From Bolinopsis microptera (taxonomy: Eukaryota > Ctenophora > Tentaculata > Lobata > Bolinopsidae), in NCBI RefSeq assembly GCF_026151205.1, contig NC_087083.1, forward strand, positions 684,001-744,000: a stretch of DNA of 60,000 bases. Direction: 5' to 3'. The translations under genes were made by a program, and so were the position numbers. Position 1 is the stretch's first letter. Each line of letters begins with the position of its first letter. Below are positions 32,693-44,715 of this stretch, in pieces. The notes beneath the pieces are model-generated. The model made no database searches and had not been told where the DNA came from. It saw only the letters and a list, made by a program, of their open reading frames with translations.

Positions 32693-33550
32693 GAAAAGAT
32701 GGACTTGGAAAGTATTAACTACAGGTGGGATGAGATTTATTCTTGGAGCAAAGAGCAGTTGCGGAACTTTGGCAAACCGTACGGAAAGATGACGGACATA
32801 GCAGATCCGAAGTTTGCGAAATCAGTGAATAAGCCAGAACTTGTTGGCATTTGTAGTCGGTCTTATGAGTACATTGGCTATTTAATGGAAACTGTGGAGT
32901 CGTACCGAAATTGCTGCACAACTCTTCAGGCAAAGTTGATTCAGAACCAGGAAACTCTCATCAGCGTTCAGCAGGAGCTCTCTCAGTGTAAGACCGAGAA
33001 ACTGGAATCTATGAAGAAAATCGTGGAAACCTCAGTCGCTGATTCAGTTAAAGAGGAGATTAAGACTTACAGCGCAATTGTCAGCAATTCACAGACGGTA
33101 ACTGCCCCAGTTATCTGCCCAGAAGCCCTAAAAAATGTTGTGAAGACCGTAGTCGCAGAAGAGGACCGTAGTCGAAATCTTCTTGTTTTCGGTTTGCCGG
33201 AGGAGGAGCAGGAAGAGTTAGAGGTAAGAATCGGCGAGGTTTTAGAGGAAATAGGGCAGAAACCGAAGGTGGAAGTAGAGCGACTCGGCAAGAAGAAAAC
33301 TTCTACCTGTACTCGCCCAGTGAAAGTCTGCCTGACCAGCTCCTTGATCGTACATCAAGTCTTAGCAAACGCTCGGAAATTGCGACAATCAGCCAAGTTT
33401 AAGACTGTGTTTTTGAGCCCTGACAGATCACTGGAGCAGCGGGAAGCCCGAAAGGAGCTGATTGCCAGCATGAGAGCTAAAGCTTTAGCGGAGCCGGACA
33501 AAAAGTTTTACATTAAGGAGGGACAGATATTCAGCTGTAGTCGCAATTGA
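32693..33550 (+). CDS. Intact LINE ORF1-type protein with RRM-like domain
   Basis: 286 codons from ATG 32693 (MEKMDLES...). Residues 1-70 form a helical N-terminus and ~75-115 a coiled-coil-like stretch. A central helical region precedes 'EEDRSRNLLVFGLPEEEQEE' (~160), the first RRM strand and helix. Then come 'RPVKVCLTSSLIVHQVLANAR' (split by my count at ~210-230) and 'VFLSPDRSLEQREARKEL' (~245), the signature of ORF1 proteins of animal LINEs and of related domesticated copies. ORF1 proteins bind element RNA as chaperones in L1. No endonuclease/RT ORF follows within 10 kb. It is therefore a solo ORF1 copy, a HAL1-like non-autonomous element, or a captured host gene. The relic at 17980-18725 is a homologue. 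Confidence 0.75.
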   Translation, partial: EKMDLESINYRWDEIYSWSKEQLRNFGKPYGKMTDIADPKFAKSVNKPELVGICSRSYEYIGYLMETVESYRNCCTTLQAKLIQNQETLISVQQELSQCKTEKLESMKKIVETSVADSVKEEIKTYSAIVSNSQTVTAPVICPEALKNVVKTVVAEEDRSRNLLVFGLPEEEQEELEVRIGEVLEEIGQKPKVEVERLGKKKTSTCTRPVKVCLTSSLIVHQVLANARKLRQSAKFKTVFLSPDRSLEQREARKELIASMRAKALAEPDKKFYIKEGQIFSCSRN

Positions 33551-34511
33551 GTGTATTTATCAGTACATGTGTGATAATGCTTGTTTTTCAGTGTGAGTGA
33601 AGTTTTAGTTAGTGCTAAGCGGGTGCCGACTAGGCTTATAACTTTCTATACAGGACTGGATAGTCTTCAGACTGTTTTAAAGCCTATTTTTAGTGCAAGA
33701 GTTGGTTGCTAGGCATTGCATTTATCTAAGCAGCGCCTGTATTCAATAATTAATGAAATCTTATTAGCGGATTTAGGTATATAATTATTGTATATATTAT
33801 TGTATGTATAAATTCTTGAGTAAACATTAACCAGTAAACAAAGCTGGTTCCCAATCAATCATATGTGTTACTAATAAAGTTGTACATTATTTATTCCTCG
33901 ATATACTTAAGAGTGCACGACGGAAAGTCTAACACTAACAAGACCACTATTTAGATGAAGCTGTTTTAGTTTATTTGCTTACTTTTCATCGGCTTTATAT
34001 ATTCAAAATACGTATTTATCGATGATCATTTTCTTTTTCGAAATTCTTTGTTTTATTTTTGTAAAATTACATAATAACATTGTTCACCGAGAACAAATTA
34101 AAAAAATATTTTCAGATAAGAGTTGGACCCTTGTTTGAGCTAAACAACATTCAATCCAATTTGATATGCTAAATACAATTAAAAAGTTGTATATCCCATA
34201 TCCGTTGCTCCTTAGGTTCAATTAAAAAGAAAATAACTTTAAGTTCCATCCTGTCTATCCTCCGGCCACGCCCATATTTAAAATCGGCTATTTTAGCAAG
34301 AAGGAGTAAATGTAATGTTAGCCGGTTAGCGGTTTGAGATTCGTTGGTGTAACGAAAATTCGGAGGATAGACCAGTCATTAACTGTGCTTGAATGATTTT
34401 ATGTTTAAGATATATCTCCTAGCCTTAAGTTTAGCAGATCATTTAATTTTATATAATAATTAGTGTATCCGAATTATAAAAGAGGCTTACGTTTGATTAA
34501 CAAACGAAGCT
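33551..34511. other. Non-coding spacer
   Basis: AT-rich. CTGTCTATCCTCCG near 34250 is the near-complement of CGGAGGATAGACCAG near 34358. The latter string recurs inside both copies of the module that follows. Confidence 0.4.
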
Positions 34512-34793
34512 TTTTGTGTTCAACCAAGAGACAGTTCAACACGGTTGATGAAATTCCATGGAGGTGTCCAATCAGAACACCACAGTAGAACACCTGATAG
34601 CAGATGGACCAATCACAGTCTCAAACGGTGGTCTATGGATCGTAAGAATGGATAGTGAGCGGCAGAGTTTAACGATAATTAGCAGCAGACTCAGGACTCT
34701 TTGAGATTCGGAGACGATATATGGGGATGACGATCGGAGGATAGACCAGTCTTAGGCCAGCACAGTAGATAGGGTTGTTCCAGTACTCAGGGG
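34512..34793 (+). promoter_or_regulatory. Promoter-like 280-bp module, copy 1
   Basis: Direct repeat of 35235-35514 with about 94% identity by eye. It contains CCAAT at 34568 and 34609 and a GATATAT box at 34716, all conserved in the second copy. About 70 bp after the repeat ends, AAACCA|GTAAGT (donor at 34863) could end a non-coding first exon. The module may be a promoter or simply a dispersed repeat; nothing here proves transcription. Confidence 0.4.
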
Positions 34794-35234
34794 CCAGTTG
34801 ACCAGTTTCGATCAGCTACGCTATGAGTATGTTTTGATAAGCTTCTTAGTAGTAGTAAACCAGTAAGTTATTTTTCTTAATTTGATGTGATCATTTTATT
34901 TAGCTGTCTTGGCGTTTTGCTTCTAAATTAAAAGTTCAGACGTGATTTTATAATAATATTGTTTTCAATCGTCTATTCCAGTTTCTAAAACAAATTCAAT
35001 GCAGCTAGTAATATGTAATTTCTATCTGCAGGTTCAACCAGACACGAATACATCTTGCAGTTTTGTTGATAAGATTCCTCCTAAACTAGATTACCATTCC
35101 TAAGACCATCATGCGTGTTAGGTTCGTTCTAGAGGTAGATTACTTTTCTATTAATCTTGGCATGTTACTGTTAGATCTAAAAATTATAAGAAGGTAGTTG
35201 AACAATGAACATCGTAGTTCCTTATTCTCAATTA

Positions 35235-35514
35235 ATATTTTTGTGTTCCACCAAGGGACAGTTCGACACGGTTGATGACATTCCATGGAGGTCTCCAATC
35301 AGAACACCACAGAAGAACACCTGATAGCAAATCGGCCAATCACAGTCTCAGACGGTGGTCTATGGATCGTAAGAATGGATAATGAGCGGCAGAGTTTAAC
35401 GATAATGAGCAGCAGACTCAGGACTCTTTGAGATTCGGAGACGATATATGGGGATGACGATCGGAGGATAGAGCAGTCTTAAGCCAGCACAGTTGATAGG
35501 GATGTTCCAGCACC
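35235..35514 (+). promoter_or_regulatory. Promoter-like 280-bp module, copy 2
   Basis: Same element as copy 1, offset by ~725 bp. CCAAT boxes are at 35295 and 35336 and the GATATAT box at 35443. It is followed by TTGCAG|GTGAGA (donor at 35566), a strong consensus donor in the same relative place. A candidate alternative first exon. Confidence 0.4.
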
Positions 35515-36284
35515 TCAATCGTGTCATATGCCACCTATTATAGTTGACTTATTAATTGGTTGCAGGTGAGAAATTCAGTCAAGACTGTAAGATCTCGGTC
35601 TTGGAAATTTTTATTTCTTTAATTTAAAGAAATAAAGACAATGTTCACAATTATCATGTACAAGTAGTCTTAATGCATTCATATACGCGAGACCTGCTAT
35701 TCTACATCTTAGAACGACTGAAGGTTTTTTTCGATGTCGGATCGTGTAATGTGTTCAACTTCATCAGATATAGTGTATTAATTTGTTGTTTATAAAGTTC
35801 AAGTCGTATTATAAACAGTAGTAAAGTTATTTGTGTATTTTGTACGTATTTATGTAAATGTGTTGCATAATGCATTGATTGTTGGTGAAATTTAAATTGT
35901 TTTATTGGTTACCTAAGCAATCAATTATTCGACTGCTTGTTGCCTTACAGCTAAGGTTTGACCATTCATGTTTATACTTATATGTTTTAGTCATTTAAAT
36001 CTAGTTACAGTTGATGTTCAAAAATTAAGTAGTTTTGTCAATGCAAGCTGGTTTTCGACCTTTCTAAAAGTGTAAAACTCTGTGACGGTCTTCACTGAAA
36101 CCGGTTGAAAAATGTTGGCGAACTGATGTCTTGTTTTTGCTTGTTTACCGGTCAATTCGAAAAATCAGTGGGTACCGTATTTCTGGACTGGTAACATTAA
36201 AACTTACAGTTTCATTTACAAACCTCACTATTTAGATGTTGTGTTGGGGAAATTGCGGAGATTAGGTTGGGCATTCTTACACAG

Positions 36285-36465
36285 CCACTTCACAGCCCCG
36301 TATAGAGGCTGTTATTAGGCCGCATAGTGGCGTATAACTTGAGGCCGTATCGTGGCCGTATCGTAGCGCATGGTGGCCGTATCGTAGCCAAGTAGAGGCC
36401 GTATCGTAGCTGTATTGAGGCCGTTTATCGTGACCGTATCAAGACCGTATCGCGGCTAAGCTTAA
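36285..36465. repeat. Degenerate GGCCGTATCGTAGC short-unit repeat
   Basis: About ten imperfect occurrences of (G)GCCGTATCGT(A/G)GC over 180 bp. No coding sense. Confidence 0.6.
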
Positions 36466-36744
36466 ACCTAATTCACAATTTCCCGTGTGTTTGGCTTCAG
36501 CTGAGTACCTGCATACTGTTTTCTTTATATGCTGAGTAGTAAACCCAACTTGAAATACTCAGTTATCTGGAAATCACATTTACCTTAGCCTTTTCATAAA
36601 TACTCACGTCGATGTTGTCAATCTCAGTTATGATTCGCCCAATAACAGTACCACGAATTTTAAATTATAATTATTGGTTATGAACAAACTCCTTGTTTCC
36701 TATTCGAGTTATATCTTATATATTTTAATTTTTCAACAAAACAG

Positions 36745-36870
36745 TCCTACTTTTAATCCGTCAGTCCCAGATCAGACAGTGAATCACCGGTGAAAATGGA
36801 TTGGAGTGGGTCTTGTGAGGGGCAAACTTCAGCTTTTTACCAATCAAAACCCGAGGCAAAAGTTTTCCAG
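36745..36870 (+). CDS. Candidate 5' exon of the PAVEVET-repeat gene
   Basis: Preceded by the acceptor-like AACAAAACAG (ends 36744) and ended by a strong donor, TTCCAG|GTAAGA. An ATG at 36796 with a good context (AAAATGG) opens 25 codons to the donor (phase 0). The next candidate exon needs phase 1, so this exon is either 5' UTR, carries a 1-base error, or the ATG is not the start. Confidence 0.35.
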
Positions 36871-36933
36871 GTAAGATTTTATAAATTTTTTTGCATTGGT
36901 TGCTGTAATTATTACCGATATACAAATTTAAAG

Positions 36934-36992
36934 GGCGGCTGACAAACAAAGCCGTTGCGATGAATGGAAATCCGGAGATTAAGTATTACCCT
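36934..36992 (+). CDS. Candidate second exon of the PAVEVET-repeat gene
   Basis: Acceptor TTTAAAG (36933) and donor CCCT|GTGAGT at 36993. ATG 36960 opens 11 codons (MNGNPEIKYYP) and ends in phase 0, matching the phase of the next candidate exon. I favour this as the start codon. Confidence 0.35.
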
Positions 36993-37820
36993 GTGAGTTT
37001 GTTTACCGGTGGTCAAAGTCTTGAATAGTTTATAAATTCGAGCCGACCGTGATACAAGGTGTATCGTGAGACACATGTGTTCTTAGACTAGACCCCCCAA
37101 ACCCTTACATTCCTTTCTAGAACTAACAACTCACAACAACGAATATTTTAATCTTTTGTTTGATTTACGGAAGTTATAATTAGTGAACCACTTTTTCATG
37201 ACAATAAAGTCAGTTCTGTTTCCTAATATGATCAGGTAATTTAAATCTAAAAAGCTATTAATACATCATCAGGACATTGTTACTTTGTTGAGTCTGATGT
37301 TTTACTTTTTTAATATCAGTTGATCACATTTGAAATTTTGCTTTGCCAACAACACTTTGTTAGCCAAACCACGGAACCGGAAAATTAGTGTGAACGTGAA
37401 ATGTGTGAGAGGCTACAAGTGTGTTGTTGTCATTACGTAATGTGTTTTCATATTTATGTCTTTTTGGACGATGCAGGGCTCACTACCACTCTACGTTACA
37501 ATATCCCTTTTTTGATAAACTTACAAAATAAATATTGTATTTCATTACTAGAATTGAAACTTTAATTAGGGTCAACACAGGGGCAACAGTTACCATGACG
37601 TCAGTGCGCCGTCGCACTAGTTGGAGACAATCCTGATGATGGTTTCGGTAATTTTCCATAGATGGGAATCATAAGTTCATCCCGGACATGAATAGGTTCA
37701 GCAACATCACATGATTACTACCAAGTATAATGTGCAGACTTAAACATTAAGAGTCTAGATATATAATCATAGTCACAATTTTAACCGAAACATTTATATT
37801 TTCAGAGCGTGATTCTGTAG

Positions 37821-37923
37821 CCTAGCAACGAAGAGATAGGAACAAGGGATTTTGGAGGCGTCTTTGCATTGCAGGACCTTGATGACACGGGATCCAAGAT
37901 CCTGAAACAGAGGATCTCGACAG
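37821..37923 (+). CDS. Candidate third exon of the PAVEVET-repeat gene
   Basis: Acceptor CTGTAG and donor GACAG|GTACGT. Exactly one frame is open, encoding a non-repetitive globular-looking stretch ('NEEIGTRDFGGVFALQDL', then 'TGSKILKQRIST'). It enters in phase 0 and leaves in phase 1, compatible with its neighbours. Confidence 0.45.
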
Positions 37924-38211
37924 GTACGTATTATTAATCGGGTACCGGGAAAAACTGCATTTTATTGCCTGAGGATGTTACGGGACCGAATTAAGACCGG
38001 GAATATAATCGGGCTGATATTATATATATTTTTTTTGAACGTTACCAGTAATTGATCGGGGTTCAGCTTAAAATTGTACAAACATTAGCTTGATTTCAAT
38101 TTTGCATGAATGATTTTGAATGCATACATTTCAGTGATGTTGTCAGATATCCACAAGGGAAACACACTCCAAGACAACCGAAGAGAATACCACTGACGTA
38201 ATCGAGAGGAA

Positions 38212-38735
38212 ACACCAGTCATGGAAATTGAAGCACCCAGCTGTCCGACGTGGAAACACAAATGTAGAGTGAAAAAACAGCTGTTAATTGAGGTAAACCC
38301 AGCTGTCGAATCGAAACACCAAGCCTCGTCGACACTCGAAACACCAGCTGTCTTCCTCGAACTCCGAACACCAGCTGTTGAAAAAGAAACACCATCTGTT
38401 AAAATCGATAACAACCATCTGTTGAAACGAAACTACACCAGCTGTTGAAATCGAAGCCCTGCCTGTTGAACTCGAAGCACCAGCTGTGAACTCGACCGCA
38501 CCTGCTGTTGAAAATTCCGAAGCACCTGCGGGTTGAACTCCGAAGCACCAGCTGTTGAAATCGAAGCACCCCAGCTGTCGTAAAAAAAACTCGAAGCACC
38601 AGCTGTTTCAAACTCCGAAGCCAGCTGTAAATCGAAGCCACCAGCTGTCCGTAACTCGAAGCACCAGGCTGTCCGAACTCAGAAGCACCAAGCCGTCGAA
38701 CTTGAAAGCACCAGCTGTCGAAAACTCAAAGCACT
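38212..38735 (+). repeat. Sub-array 1: GAAGCACCAGCTGTTGAA-type units
   Basis: Units encode mainly E-(I/L)-E-A-P-A-V, with GAAGCACCAGCTGT as the commonest string. Confidence 0.7.
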
Positions 38736-41700
38736 AGTTCAGTGAATACACAGCATTCGAATTAGAGGTTTGAAAAAAACACAGCTTTTGAAATTGAGAT
38801 ACCTGCTCTTGAGTCGAAAGACCAGTGATGAAATAGAAACGCAGCTGCTAGAAGTTGGTGAACACACCTGCCGTCGAATTATGATGGTTGAAAAACCAGC
38901 GTTGTGAAATAGAAACACCAACTGTTGAAATAGAGGTAGAAGCACCAGTTGTCGATTTAGAGGTTGAAAAACACCTGCTCTGAAGTGGAAACAACCAGCG
39001 TTGAAATTCTCGAAAACACCATCGGTTGAAATCGAAACCCAGGCTGTTGAAATCGATAACAGAGCTGTTTGAAATTAGAAACACCAACTATTGAGTTGAA
39101 ACAGAAGCATCTCAAATTAGAGATTGAAGCACAGCTCGTCGAAAATGAAAACACCAGCTGGTGGAAATCGAAAGCACCAGCAATGTTGAAGTTAAAACAC
39201 TCAGCGTTTGAACTCAACTACACCCATCCATTGGAAATAGAAACACCGCTGTCGACCCTCGACAGCACCAGCAACTTTCGAAGTTGACACTCAGCTGTAG
39301 CAAGTAGACGTTTTAAAACTCCGGTATTCAGCGTTGGAGGTTACGAAACACTAGTGTCAAACGTAGAAGAAAACCACCAAGGCTGTTAAAATCGAAGCAC
39401 CAATTATTGAAATTCGAAGCCCAATGTAGAAGTGGCAAAATAAACTGCTCCTTGACGTAAACACATTGAAACACCAGCTGTCGAATTAGAGGTTGAAACA
39501 CCAGCTTTTGGAAGTTGAGACACTGCTCTTGAAGTCGAAAGACCAGTTGTTGGAAATAGAACACGCCAGCCTGTTGAAGTAGTAAACAACAACAGTCGAA
39601 GTAGAAAAGTTGAAGCACCAGGTTTGAAATCGAAACTACATCCGTTAAAATAAGGAACAACCAAGCTGTCGAAATAGAAAACACCTGCTGTCGAATTAGA
39701 GGCTTGAAACACCTGCTCTGAAGTGGAAAAAAAACATCGGTTTTGTGAAGTAGAAACACCAGCCGTTCGCAATTAGAGGTTGAAACTCCAGCTTTCGAAA
39801 ATCGTTGCTCCAGCTAATCGAAGTGGAGACCAGCCGTCGAATTATAGGTTGAAACACCTGCTCTTGACAGCTGGAAACATCCGCTGCGGAAGTTTACAAC
39901 TACCCGCTGTCGAATTAGAGGTTGAAACACCAGCTTTGAATCGAAACACAGTTCTCGACGTGGAAACACCAGCCGTCGAATTAGAGGTTCAACACCGATC
40001 TTCGAAAATCGTTGGCTCCAGCTATCTCGAAAAGTGGAGACTCCAGCTGTCGAATTAGAGGTTGAAAACCACCTGCTTGAGTGGAAAACTCGGTTGTCGA
40101 CAGGTTGAAACAACAGCCGGCGAATTAGAGGTTTGAAAACACCAGCTTTCGAAATCGTTGCTCCAGCTATCGAAGTGGAGACAACCGCCGTTCGTATTAG
40201 AGGTTTGAAACAACTGCTCTTGACGTGGAACACATCGGTTCGTGTGTTGAAACACCTGCTGTCGAAGTAGACGATTGAAAACCACCAGCTTTCGAAATCG
40301 TTGCTCCAGCTATCGACGTGGATACACTGCCGTCCGATTTGATGTTGAAACACCTTGCTCTTGAAGGGAACAACATCGGGGGGGGGCCTTGCTCGCAGTT
40401 TGACAACACCTGCTTCGAATTAGAGGTTGAAACACCAGCTTTCGAAATCGTTTGCTCTGCTATCGAAGTGGAGACACCAGCTGTCGAATTAGATGTTGAA
40501 ACACCAGCTTTCGAAAATTCGTTGCTCACAGCTTTTCGAAGTGGAGCCCACCAGCCGTCGTATTAGAGTTGAAACACATGCTCTTGAAGTGGAAACATCC
40601 GGCTGTCGAAGTAAAAAAGACCCTGCTGTCGAATTAGAGGTGAAACCACCAGCTTTCGAATCCGAAACACCCGTTCTCGAAGTGATAACACCAAGCCGTC
40701 GATTCGAGGTTGAAAAAATCCAGCTTTGAAATCGATGCTCCAGCTCTCGAAGGTGGAGACACATGCTGTCGAATTAGTAGGTTGAACTTACCTGATCTTG
40801 AAGTTGGGAAACTCGGGTTGTCGAAGTTGAAACACTGCTGTCGATTAGAGGATGAAACCCAGGACTTTCGAAATCGTTGCTCGACTATTCGAAGTGGAGA
40901 CACCAGCCGACGAATTAGATGTAGAAACAACCTGCTCTTGACAGGTGGAATAAACATCGGCTGTTCGAAGTTGAACACTGCTATCGAATGAGAGGTTGAA
41001 CACACACCTTTTGATATCGTTGTTCCCGCTTATCCCGACAGTGGAGACACAGCCGTCGAATTAGAGGTTTGAAACACCTGCTTTGAAGTGGAAAACAACA
41101 TCTGTCAAGTTGAAACACTGTTGTCAAATTTGAGGTTGAAACACCTGCCTTTCAAATCGAATCACCAAGTTATTCTCGAAGTGGAAACACCGGTCGTCGA
41201 ATTAGTGGTTGACAAAAATCCAGCTTCCGAAATCGCGCTCCAGCTATCGAACTGAAGACACCAGCCGTCGACTTAGAGGTAGAAACACCTGCTCTTGTTG
41301 TGGAACATCCGTTGGTCGAAGATGAAACACTGCTGTCGAATTAAGAGGTTAAAAACACCGCTCTTGAAGTGGAAAACATCCGGATTCGAAGTTGGAAATC
41401 ACCTGCTGTCGCATTACTATTAGAGGTTGACACACCCAGCTTTCGAAATCGTTTTGCTCAGCTATCGACGTGGAGACACCAGCTGGTGAATTAGATGTTG
41501 AATCACCTGTTCTTGAAGTAGATACTTCAGCTGTCTAAGTTGAAACACATGCTGTCGGAATTAGAGGTTGGACACACCCTGTCTTTGAATCGTTGTTCCA
41601 GCCTATTCGAATTTGAAATACCAGCTGTCGAAGTGAAATCGAAAAGACCAGCGGCTGAAGTTTTAAACACAGCAATCGCATTGGTTTTGGAAACACTTAC

Positions 41701-41860
41701 TGTAGAAAATCAGCTGTCGAAGTTGAAACACCTGCGGTCGAATTAGAAGGTTTGAACACCTGCTTTTTGAAATCGTCTGTTCCGCTCATCGAATTTGAAC
41801 TTACGGCTGTCCGAAGTTGAAATCGAAAGACCAGCGGTCTGAAGTTTTAACACTAGCAAG
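38736..41860 (+). repeat. Sub-array 2: higher-order ELEVETPAFEIVAPAIEV units
   Basis: A longer period is built from GTCGAATTAGAGGTTGAAAC, CACCAGCTTTCGAAATCG, TTGCTCCAGCTATCGAAG and CACCTGCTCTTGAAGTGG segments that recur in order. This indicates amplification of multi-unit blocks rather than single 21-bp steps. Confidence 0.7.
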
Positions 41861-42835
41861 CGAACTTAGTGGTGGAAAACACAACTGTTGATAGAGCAAC
41901 ACCAGCTGTTGAAGATGTGGTTGAACACACGATGATGTGACTTATAGCAAACACCAGCTGTTTGAAGATGACGGTTGAAACACCAAACTGTAGATATAAC
42001 AACACCAGTGAGGCTGAACGTACCAGAAGTTGCAGTTGAATGTCACAGCGAAGTGCCGGAAGTTGAGTGAATTTACAATTTTCACCTGCTGTCCGAAATA
42101 GAGGACAACAGCCTGGAAATTGAAAAAACCAAGCTGTTCAAAATCGAGGAGGAACGTTCAGCTGTTGAAATCAAAAACTGCTGTCGAATTAGAGAAGAGA
42201 ACCACCTCGCACTTTTGAAACTCGTCGTTCCAGCTATCGCATTTGAAATACCAGCTGTCGAAGCTTGAATCGAAAGACCAGCGGGCTGAAAGTTTTAACC
42301 ACCAGCAATCGAATTAGTGGTGGCAAACACAACTGTTGATATAACAATACACCAGCTGTTGAAGTTGAGGTTGAAACACCAACTGTTGATATAACAACAC
42401 AGCTGTTTGAAAGTTGAGGGTGAAACACGACTGTTGATTATTTAGCATACACCAGCTGTTTGAAAGTGGAGGTTGAAACACAAACTGTTGGGATTAGCAA
42501 CACCAGCTGTTGAAGTTGAGGTTGAAACACCGGACTGGTTTGAATATAAAACACAAAGCTGTTTGAAAGTTGCGGTTGAAAACACCAACTGTTGATATAT
42601 AAACAACTAGTATTAGAAGTTGAGGTTGAAAAACACCACCTGTTGATTTAGCAACACCAGTGTTGAAGTTGAGGTTGAAAACCACCAATGTTGATATAAC
42701 AACCACAGCTGTTTGAAGTTGAGGTTTATGATGAAACACCAACTGTTGACTATAACAACACCTAGCTGTTGAAGTTGGAGTTTGAAACACAACTGTTGAT
42801 ATAACAACACAGCGGAGGAGACGTACCAGAATGTC
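41861..42835 (+). repeat. Sub-array 3: ~48-bp PAVEVEVETPTVDITT units
   Basis: Here the period is about 48 bp: an ACACCAGCTGTTGAAG, TTGAGGTTGAAACACC, AACTGTTGATATAACA succession repeated some fifteen times. Confidence 0.7.
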
Positions 42836-43439
42836 TGAAGTTACTGTCACAGCAGAAGTTCCGGAAGTTGAGGTGTATATAAAATCAACCTGCTGTCGAA
42901 ATAGAGACACCAGGCCTGGAAATTGGAAAAACGAGCTGTTCAAATCGAGGATGGAACGTCCAGCGGTCGACATCAAAAAATCAATCGAAACTGCAGCCAT
43001 CAAATTTGGAATCCCAGGCCGTCCGAAAGGGAAAGCACTAAAAGAAAAGTTGAAATCGAAACACCAGCTGCTGAAGTTTTACACCAGCAATCAAATTAGG
43101 TGGTGCAACACCAACTGGTTGATAGAACAACACCCGGCTGTTGAAGTTTTTTGAGGTTGAAATACGGCAGTCACAACGCACACACCGACAGTCGACGCAC
43201 CCACTGTTGAGATTGAAACTGTCAGGATTAACGTCTTATCTTGAAGCAGGTACTGATCTCGCTGCTAGGACCTAAAAGCAGTTATAGAACTGCAGAGATT
43301 TGAACCAGATGAATAAAGGCCAGGCATCCGAAGTCAAAGCTCCAAATGTTGAAATCCTTGAATCCAGTAATTGTGGATACTGAAGAAAAAACGCCAAGGT
43401 CAGCGTCCTCTTTTAAACGATTTTTCACGAGCTGCAAAA

Positions 43440-44715
43440 CGTTAAAAGTAAAACCACCGCTGCTGAAGTTGAAACACCTGATGACGAACTCGAAAAATAC
43501 CAGCTGTCGAAGTAGTATCACCAGTTGTCGAAGTTGAAAAACCACCTTCTATCGAACTCGAAAACCAAGCTGTTCGAAGTAGAAAACCAGTTGTTGAAGG
43601 TTGAAACACCTAGCTGTCGAACTCGAAATACCACGGTCGAAGTGGAAACACCAGTTGTCGAAGTAGAAGCACCTGCTGTTGAAGTCGAAACACCAGTTGT
43701 TGCAATCAAAAAACCAGTTGTGAAAATCGAAACACACCACGTTGTGAGGTGAAACACCTGCTGTTCGAACACGGCAATACAGCTGTTGAAGTAGAAAACA
43801 CCAGGTAGTCGAAGTAGAACACACCTGCCTGTTGAAGTCGAAACACCTGCAGTCGGAACTCGAAACAACCAGCTGTCGAAGTAGAAACACCAGTTGTCGA
43901 AGTAGGACACACTTGCTGTTGAAGTCAAACACAGCTTTTTGAAATTCGAAGCACCAGCTTTTCGAAATCGAAGCTCCTGAATTGAAATCGACAGCACCAG
44001 CTGTCGAAGTTAGATAACTTATCCGCTTTGAAATCGAAGCTACAGGTGTTGAAAATTGGTAGCACCAGCTGTCGACAGTAGAACACATCGCTGTGAAATC
44101 CAAACACCAGCTGTTGAATCGAAAACCAGCTTTTGAAGTTGAAACCACTTGCCCATAGACACTCAAGTGGAAACTCAGCTGTCCAAAGTGGAAAAGAAAA
44201 CACCAGTTGTTGAAATCAAAAACAATAGTTGTTGAAATCGAAGCACCAGCTGTGAAGTGAAACACCTGCTGCCGAACTCGAAATTACCAGCTTGGTCGAA
44301 GTAGAAACATCAGAGGTCGAAGTTAGGACACACCTGCTGTTGAAATGTGTCAAACACCAGCTTTTGAATCGAAGCGCAGATTTGGAAATAGAAGCTCCAG
44401 TAGTGAAATCGAAAGCCACCAGCTGTCGAAGTAGACCACAGCCGCTTTTGAAATCGACAGCCTACAGGTGTTGAAATTGAAGGCAACAGCGGTCGAAGTT
44501 AGAAACATCCGCTTTGAAATCCAAAACAAACACCGCTGTTGAAACGAAACACCAGCTTTTGAAGTCTTGCAACACCTGACCCTAGAACTTCAAGGGAAAA
44601 CACCAGCTGACAAAAGTAGAGAAACAACCAGTTGTTGAATCAAAACACCAGTTGTTGAATCGAAGCACAGCTGTTGAAGTTGTGACGCCAATTCAGACGA
44701 ATTAGCAGGTTGAAA
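43440..44715 (+). repeat. Sub-array 4: 21-bp VETPVVEVEAPAVE units
   Basis: The cleanest heptapeptide part: GAAGTAGAAACACCAGTTGTC-type units. At 43640-43730 the frame stays open for about 30 codons, showing PVVEVEA, PAVEVET, PVVAIKK and PVVKIET in succession. Confidence 0.75.

Noticed and set aside
38085-44419. Many minus-strand ORFs rich in F, S, T and C across the PAVEVET array
   Set aside because: Shadow frames of the repeat; the plus-strand reading gives a consistent motif, a unique tail and splice sites.
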